NCBI RefSeq assembly: GCF_001635455.1
Contig: NZ_LWEH01000255.1
Coordinates: forward strand, 1-64,000
Direction of reading: 5' to 3'
Source of the DNA: Vibrio sp. HI00D65
GTDB taxonomy: Bacteria; Pseudomonadota; Gammaproteobacteria; Enterobacterales; Vibrionaceae
DNA length: 64,000 bases
Each line of letters starts with the position of its first letter. Position 1 is the first letter of the stretch. The notes under the pieces are model-generated. The model was not told the origin of the DNA and did no database searches. It worked only from the letters and a program-made list of their open reading frames with translations. This document shows, piece by piece, positions 60,103 through 64,000 of this stretch. The position numbers were made by a program, and so were the translations under genes.

Positions 60103-62766
60103 ATGTCTGACATGAAGCATGACGTAGACGCACTGGAAACTCAAGATTGGTTAGAAGCTCTTGAGTCAGTAGTACGTGAAGAAGGTGTAGAACGTGCACA
60201 GTTCCTACTAGAAACAGTTCTAGAGAAAGCACGTCTAGATGGCGTTGATATGCCAACTGGTATCAACACTAACTACATCAACACGATTCCGGCAGCACAA
60301 GAGCCAGCATACCCAGGTGATGTAACTCTTGAACGTCGTATTCGTTCGATTATTCGCTGGAACGCAATCATGATCGTATTGCGTGCTTCTAAGAAAGACC
60401 TAGACCTAGGTGGTCACATGGCTTCTTACCAGTCAGCTGCTGCGTTCTACGAAGTTTGTTTTAACCACTTCTTCCGTGCTCCTAACGAGACGGACGGTGG
60501 CGATCTAGTTTACTACCAAGGTCACATCTCACCGGGTATCTACGCTCGTGCATTCGTTGAAGGTCGTCTAACTGAAGAACAGCTAGACAACTTCCGTCAA
60601 GAAGTAGATGGAAAAGGTATCCCGTCATACCCACACCCTAAATTGATGCCTGAGTTCTGGCAGTTCCCAACAGTATCTATGGGCCTTGGTCCAATTTCTG
60701 CGATCTACCAAGCACGTTTCCTTAAGTACCTGGACGGTCGTGGTCTAAAAGACACATCTGCACAGCGTGTATACGCATTCCTAGGTGACGGTGAGATGGA
60801 TGAGCCGGAATCACGTGGTTCATTGTCTTTCGCTGCGCGTGAAAAACTAGACAACCTAACATTCCTAATCAACTGTAACTTACAGCGTCTAGACGGCCCT
60901 GTAATGGGTAACGGTAGCATCATCCAAGAGCTAGAAGGTCTATTCAAAGGCGCTGGTTGGAACGTTGTTAAAGTTATCTGGGGTAGCAACTGGGATGCAC
61001 TACTTGCTAAAGATACAACAGGCAAGCTTCTACAGCTGATGAACGAAACTGTGGATGGTGACTACCAAACATTTAAATCTAAAGACGGTGCATACGTACG
61101 TGAGCACTTCTTCGGTAAGTATCCAGAAACTGCAGCACTAGTTGCAGACATGACTGACGATGAAATTTTCGCACTTAAGCGTGGTGGTCATGAGTCTTCT
61201 AAACTTTACGCAGCTTACAAGAACGCAGCAGAAACTAAAGGTCGTCCAACAGTAATCCTAGCGAAGACTGTTAAAGGTTACGGCATGGGTGAAGCGGCTG
61301 AAGGTAAGAACATCGCGCACCAAGTTAAGAAGATGGACATGACTCACGTACTACACCTACGTGATCGTCTAGGTCTTCAAGACATCCTAACTGACGAAGC
61401 AGTAAAAGAACTGCCATACCTGAAACTTGAAGAAGGTACAGCGGAGTACGAATACCTACACGCTCGTCGTAAAGAACTCAAAGGTTACACGCCACAGCGT
61501 CTACCTAAGTTCACTCAAGAATTCAAAACACCTGAGCTAGAAGAGTTCACTCCGCTACTAACTGAACAGAAGCGTGACATCTCAACAACAATGGCTTACG
61601 TACGTACGCTAAACATCCTGCTTAAGAACAAGAACATTGGTAAGAACATCGTTCCTATCATTTGTGACGAAGCTCGTACGTTCGGTATGGAAGGTCTATT
61701 CCGTCAGATCGGTATTTACAACCCGCAGGGTCAGAACTACACACCTCAAGATCGCGACATCGTTTCTTACTACAAAGAAGCTACGTCGGGTCAGGTTCTA
61801 CAAGAAGGTATCAACGAGCTAGGCTCAATGGCTTCTTGGGTTGCAGCTGCAACATCATACAGCACGAACGATCTACCAATGATCCCGTTCTACATCTACT
61901 ACTCAATGTTTGGTTTCCAACGTGTAGGCGATATGGCGTGGATGGCTGGTGACCAACAAGCTCGTGGTTTCCTACTAGGTGCTACTGCAGGTCGTACAAC
62001 GCTAAACGGTGAAGGTCTACAGCACGAAGATGGTCACTCGCACATCATGGCGAACACGGTTCCTAACTGTATCTCTTACGACCCAACATTCGCTTACGAA
62101 GTTGCAGTAATCATGCAAGACGGTATTCGTCGCATGTACGGTGAGAACCAAGAGAACGTGTTCTACTACCTAACTGTGATGAACGAAAACTACGCAATGC
62201 CAGCAATGCCAGAAGGCGCTGAAGAAGGCATCCGTAAGGGTATCTACAAGCTTGAGTCTTACGCAGGTGAAAAGTCGAAAGTTCAGCTAATGGGCTCTGG
62301 TACTATCATGAACGAAGTACGCAAAGCTGCGACTATCCTAAGCGAAGAGTACGGCATCGCATCTGACGTGTTCTCTGTAACATCGTTCAACGAGCTAACT
62401 CGTGACGGTCAAGACGCAGAGCGTTACAACATGCTTCACCCAGAAGCAGAAGCGAAAGTACCTTACATTACACAAGTAATGGGTACTGAGCCAGCAATCG
62501 CAGCGACTGACTACATGAAGAACTACTCTGAGCAAGTTCGTGCGTTCATGCCTTCTGAGTCTTACAAAGTACTTGGTACTGATGGTTACGGCCGTTCTGA
62601 CAGCCGTGAAAATCTACGTCGTCACTTCGAAGTTAACGCAGGCTACGTAGTAGTTGCAGCGCTAACTGAACTGGCTAAACGTGGTGATATCGAGAAATCT
62701 GTAGTTGTTGAAGCAATTGCTAAATTCGACATCGACACTGAAAAAACAAACCCACAATACGCTTAA
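60103..62766 (+). CDS. aceE: Pyruvate dehydrogenase E1 component
   Basis: Thiamine-diphosphate enzyme that decarboxylates pyruvate and acetylates the lipoyl group of E2. The 887-aa homodimeric-type E1 has the ThDP motif GDGEMDEPESRG and ending NLTFLINCNLQRLDGPV near residues 228-265. HISPGIYARAFVEGRL and LQHEDGHSH are further active-site segments with essential His residues. Length matches E. coli AceE (887). ATG follows AAGGATAGATCGCC. Codon use is strongly biased, as for an abundant enzyme. Confidence 0.97.
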   Translation: MSDMKHDVDALETQDWLEALESVVREEGVERAQFLLETVLEKARLDGVDMPTGINTNYINTIPAAQEPAYPGDVTLERRIRSIIRWNAIMIVLRASKKDLDLGGHMASYQSAAAFYEVCFNHFFRAPNETDGGDLVYYQGHISPGIYARAFVEGRLTEEQLDNFRQEVDGKGIPSYPHPKLMPEFWQFPTVSMGLGPISAIYQARFLKYLDGRGLKDTSAQRVYAFLGDGEMDEPESRGSLSFAAREKLDNLTFLINCNLQRLDGPVMGNGSIIQELEGLFKGAGWNVVKVIWGSNWDALLAKDTTGKLLQLMNETVDGDYQTFKSKDGAYVREHFFGKYPETAALVADMTDDEIFALKRGGHESSKLYAAYKNAAETKGRPTVILAKTVKGYGMGEAAEGKNIAHQVKKMDMTHVLHLRDRLGLQDILTDEAVKELPYLKLEEGTAEYEYLHARRKELKGYTPQRLPKFTQEFKTPELEEFTPLLTEQKRDISTTMAYVRTLNILLKNKNIGKNIVPIICDEARTFGMEGLFRQIGIYNPQGQNYTPQDRDIVSYYKEATSGQVLQEGINELGSMASWVAAATSYSTNDLPMIPFYIYYSMFGFQRVGDMAWMAGDQQARGFLLGATAGRTTLNGEGLQHEDGHSHIMANTVPNCISYDPTFAYEVAVIMQDGIRRMYGENQENVFYYLTVMNENYAMPAMPEGAEEGIRKGIYKLESYAGEKSKVQLMGSGTIMNEVRKAATILSEEYGIASDVFSVTSFNELTRDGQDAERYNMLHPEAEAKVPYITQVMGTEPAIAATDYMKNYSEQVRAFMPSESYKVLGTDGYGRSDSRENLRRHFEVNAGYVVVAALTELAKRGDIEKSVVVEAIAKFDIDTEKTNPQYA

Positions 62767-62796
62767 TACAGCGCTTAACTAGAAGGTAAATAAGCA

Positions 62797-64000
62797 ATGG
62801 CAATCGAAATTAATGTACCTGACATCGGTGCGGATGAGGTTGAAGTTACTGAGATTCTTGTAAGCGTTGGCGACAAGGTTGAAGAAGAGCAGTCTCTAAT
62901 CACTGTTGAAGGCGACAAAGCTTCTATGGAAGTTCCAGCTTCTCAAGCAGGTATCGTTAAAGAAATCAAAGTAGCTGAAGGCGATTCAGTTTCTACTGGT
63001 TCTCTAATCATGATTTTCGAAGCCGAGGTTGCAGCTGAAGCTGCACCAGCTCCAGCAGCAGAGGCAGCTCCTGTAGCTGCTCCTGTAGCGGCAGCAGCGG
63101 CAGAACTGAAAGAAGTTCACGTTCCAGATATCGGTGGCGACGAAGTTGAAGTTACTGAGATCATGGTTGCTATCGGTGATGCAGTAGAAGAAGAGCAATC
63201 TCTTCTAACTGTTGAAGGTGACAAGGCTTCAATGGAAGTTCCTGCACCATTCTCTGGTACAGTTAAAGAGATCAAGATCGCTTCTGGTGACTCAGTTTCT
63301 ACTGGCTCTCTAGTAATGGTATTTGAAGTAGCTGGCTCTGCACCTGCAGCAGCTCCTGCTCCAGCGGCGGCAGCACCAGTTGCAGCGGCTCCAGCAGCAT
63401 CAGCTGAAAAAGAAGTAAACGTTCCAGATATCGGCGGTGACGAAGTAGAAGTTACTGAAGTAATGGTAGCGGTTGGCGATACAGTAGAAGAAGAGCAATC
63501 TCTAATTACTGTTGAAGGCGACAAAGCTTCAATGGAAGTTCCTGCACCATTCACTGGTACAGTAAAAGAGATCAAGATTGCAGCTGGCGACAAAGTGTCA
63601 ACTGGCTCTCTAATCATGACGTTCGTTGTTGAAGGCGCAGCTCCAGCTCCTGTTGCAGCACCTGCACAAGTAGCAGCTCCTGCGGCGGCACCTGCACCTA
63701 AAGCTGAAGCTCCAGCGGCAGCAGCTCCTGCAGCAACAGACGACTTCCAAGAAAACGGTGAGTACGCACATGCGTCTCCAGTTGTACGTCGTCTAGCTCG
63801 TGAGTTCGGTGTAAACCTAGCGAAAGTTAAAGGTACTGGTCGTAAGAGCCGTGTACTAAAAGAAGACGTTCAGTCTTACGTTAAAGATGCACTTAAACGT
63901 CTAGAGTCTGGTGCTGCGGCATCTGGCAAAGGCGGTGACGGTTCTGCTCTTGGTCTACTACCATGGCCAAAAGTTGACTTCAGCAAGTTCGGCGAAACTG
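62797..64000 (+). CDS. aceF: Pyruvate dehydrogenase E2 (dihydrolipoyl acetyltransferase), 5' part
   Basis: Core of the pyruvate dehydrogenase complex, passing acetyl groups to CoA. Only the first 401 codons are in the window; no stop is seen. There are three lipoyl domains, each with [10 protein letters not shown], lipoyl lysines near residues 41, 143 and 243, joined by Ala/Pro-rich flexible linkers. A peripheral-subunit-binding domain follows ([17 protein letters not shown], about 310-345), then the start of the catalytic domain ([15 protein letters not shown]). ATG 62797 follows AAGGTAAATAAGCA, 30 bp after aceE. Three lipoyl domains is the E. coli-like number. Confidence 0.96.
   Translation, partial: MAIEINVPDIGADEVEVTEILVSVGDKVEEEQSLITVEGDKASMEVPASQAGIVKEIKVAEGDSVSTGSLIMIFEAEVAAEAAPAPAAEAAPVAAPVAAAAAELKEVHVPDIGGDEVEVTEIMVAIGDAVEEEQSLLTVEGDKASMEVPAPFSGTVKEIKIASGDSVSTGSLVMVFEVAGSAPAAAPAPAAAAPVAAAPAASAEKEVNVPDIGGDEVEVTEVMVAVGDTVEEEQSLITVEGDKASMEVPAPFTGTVKEIKIAAGDKVSTGSLIMTFVVEGAAPAPVAAPAQVAAPAAAPAPKAEAPAAAAPAATDDFQENGEYAHASPVVRRLAREFGVNLAKVKGTGRKSRVLKEDVQSYVKDALKRLESGAAASGKGGDGSALGLLPWPKVDFSKFGET

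Noticed and set aside
62797..63640. Threefold DNA repeat in aceF
   Set aside because: It is explained by the three lipoyl domains and their linkers, normal for this enzyme.

Overview
The window is chromosomal DNA of a gammaproteobacterium, almost certainly a Vibrio. Evidence for this is the tRNA-Ser/tRNA-Arg cluster after csrA followed by oadGAB, the gshA - lytic transglycosylase - luxS block, pilABCD-coaE-zapD-yacG, the BarA/VarS kinase next to rlmD-relA-mazG-pyrG-eno, and Vibrio-like protein sequences throughout. A member of the Splendidus clade is a reasonable guess, but the sequence alone does not prove it. About 63 protein genes and 10 tRNA genes are supported. Most are conserved core genes, so the unusual material is confined to a few places.

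Layout. 1-2449 is a gene-poor accessory patch. It holds a small minus-strand gene whose product begins with a double-glycine (microcin/bacteriocin type) leader, and an IS5/IS903-type insertion sequence whose transposase has lost its catalytic glutamate. 2450-20061 carries barA (minus), rlmD, relA, mazG, pyrG, eno, then ftsB-ispD-ispF-truD-surE-pcm-nlpD-rpoS. The gap between eno and ftsB contains decayed tandem copies of the eno 3' end and dispersed palindromic repeats. 20080-31914 carries mutS (minus), pncC, recA with a clear LexA box, then an atypical segment (ToxR-like membrane regulator, a 92-aa unknown, a one-cysteine thiol peroxidase, a membrane-anchored unknown) where recX would be expected, and then alaS, an aspartate kinase and csrA. 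32303-33717 is a tRNA operon with two tRNA-Ser(GCU) and eight tRNA-Arg(ACG). 33958-44650 holds the oxaloacetate decarboxylase Na+ pump (oadGAB), an oxidoreductase, a YqaA-like membrane protein, an M16 protease lipoprotein, gshA, a transglycosylase lipoprotein and luxS. 44696-50754 holds corB and ypjD (minus), ffh, and the rpsP-rimM-trmD-rplS operon. 50967-58112 is a minus-strand run: yacG, zapD, coaE, pilD, pilC, pilB, pilA and nadC. 58247-64000 holds ampD and the pyruvate dehydrogenase operon pdhR-aceE-aceF; aceF runs off the window end.

How the genes connect. Several global regulators lie together: BarA (which, with its response regulator, controls CsrA-sequestering RNAs) and CsrA itself; RelA (ppGpp) and RpoS (stationary-phase sigma); LuxS (autoinducer-2). 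The pilABCD genes encode the type IV pilus used by vibrios for attachment and DNA uptake, and the prepilin peptidase PilD also serves type II secretion. pdhR is preceded by two PdhR boxes, so the pdh operon is probably repressed by its own first product.

Most novel-looking points: the double-glycine-leader gene with a palindrome overlapping its predicted promoter; the recA-alaS insert with cysteine-bearing membrane proteins around a one-cysteine Tpx; the tandem decayed eno tails; and the tRNA-Arg array with two acceptor-stem types.
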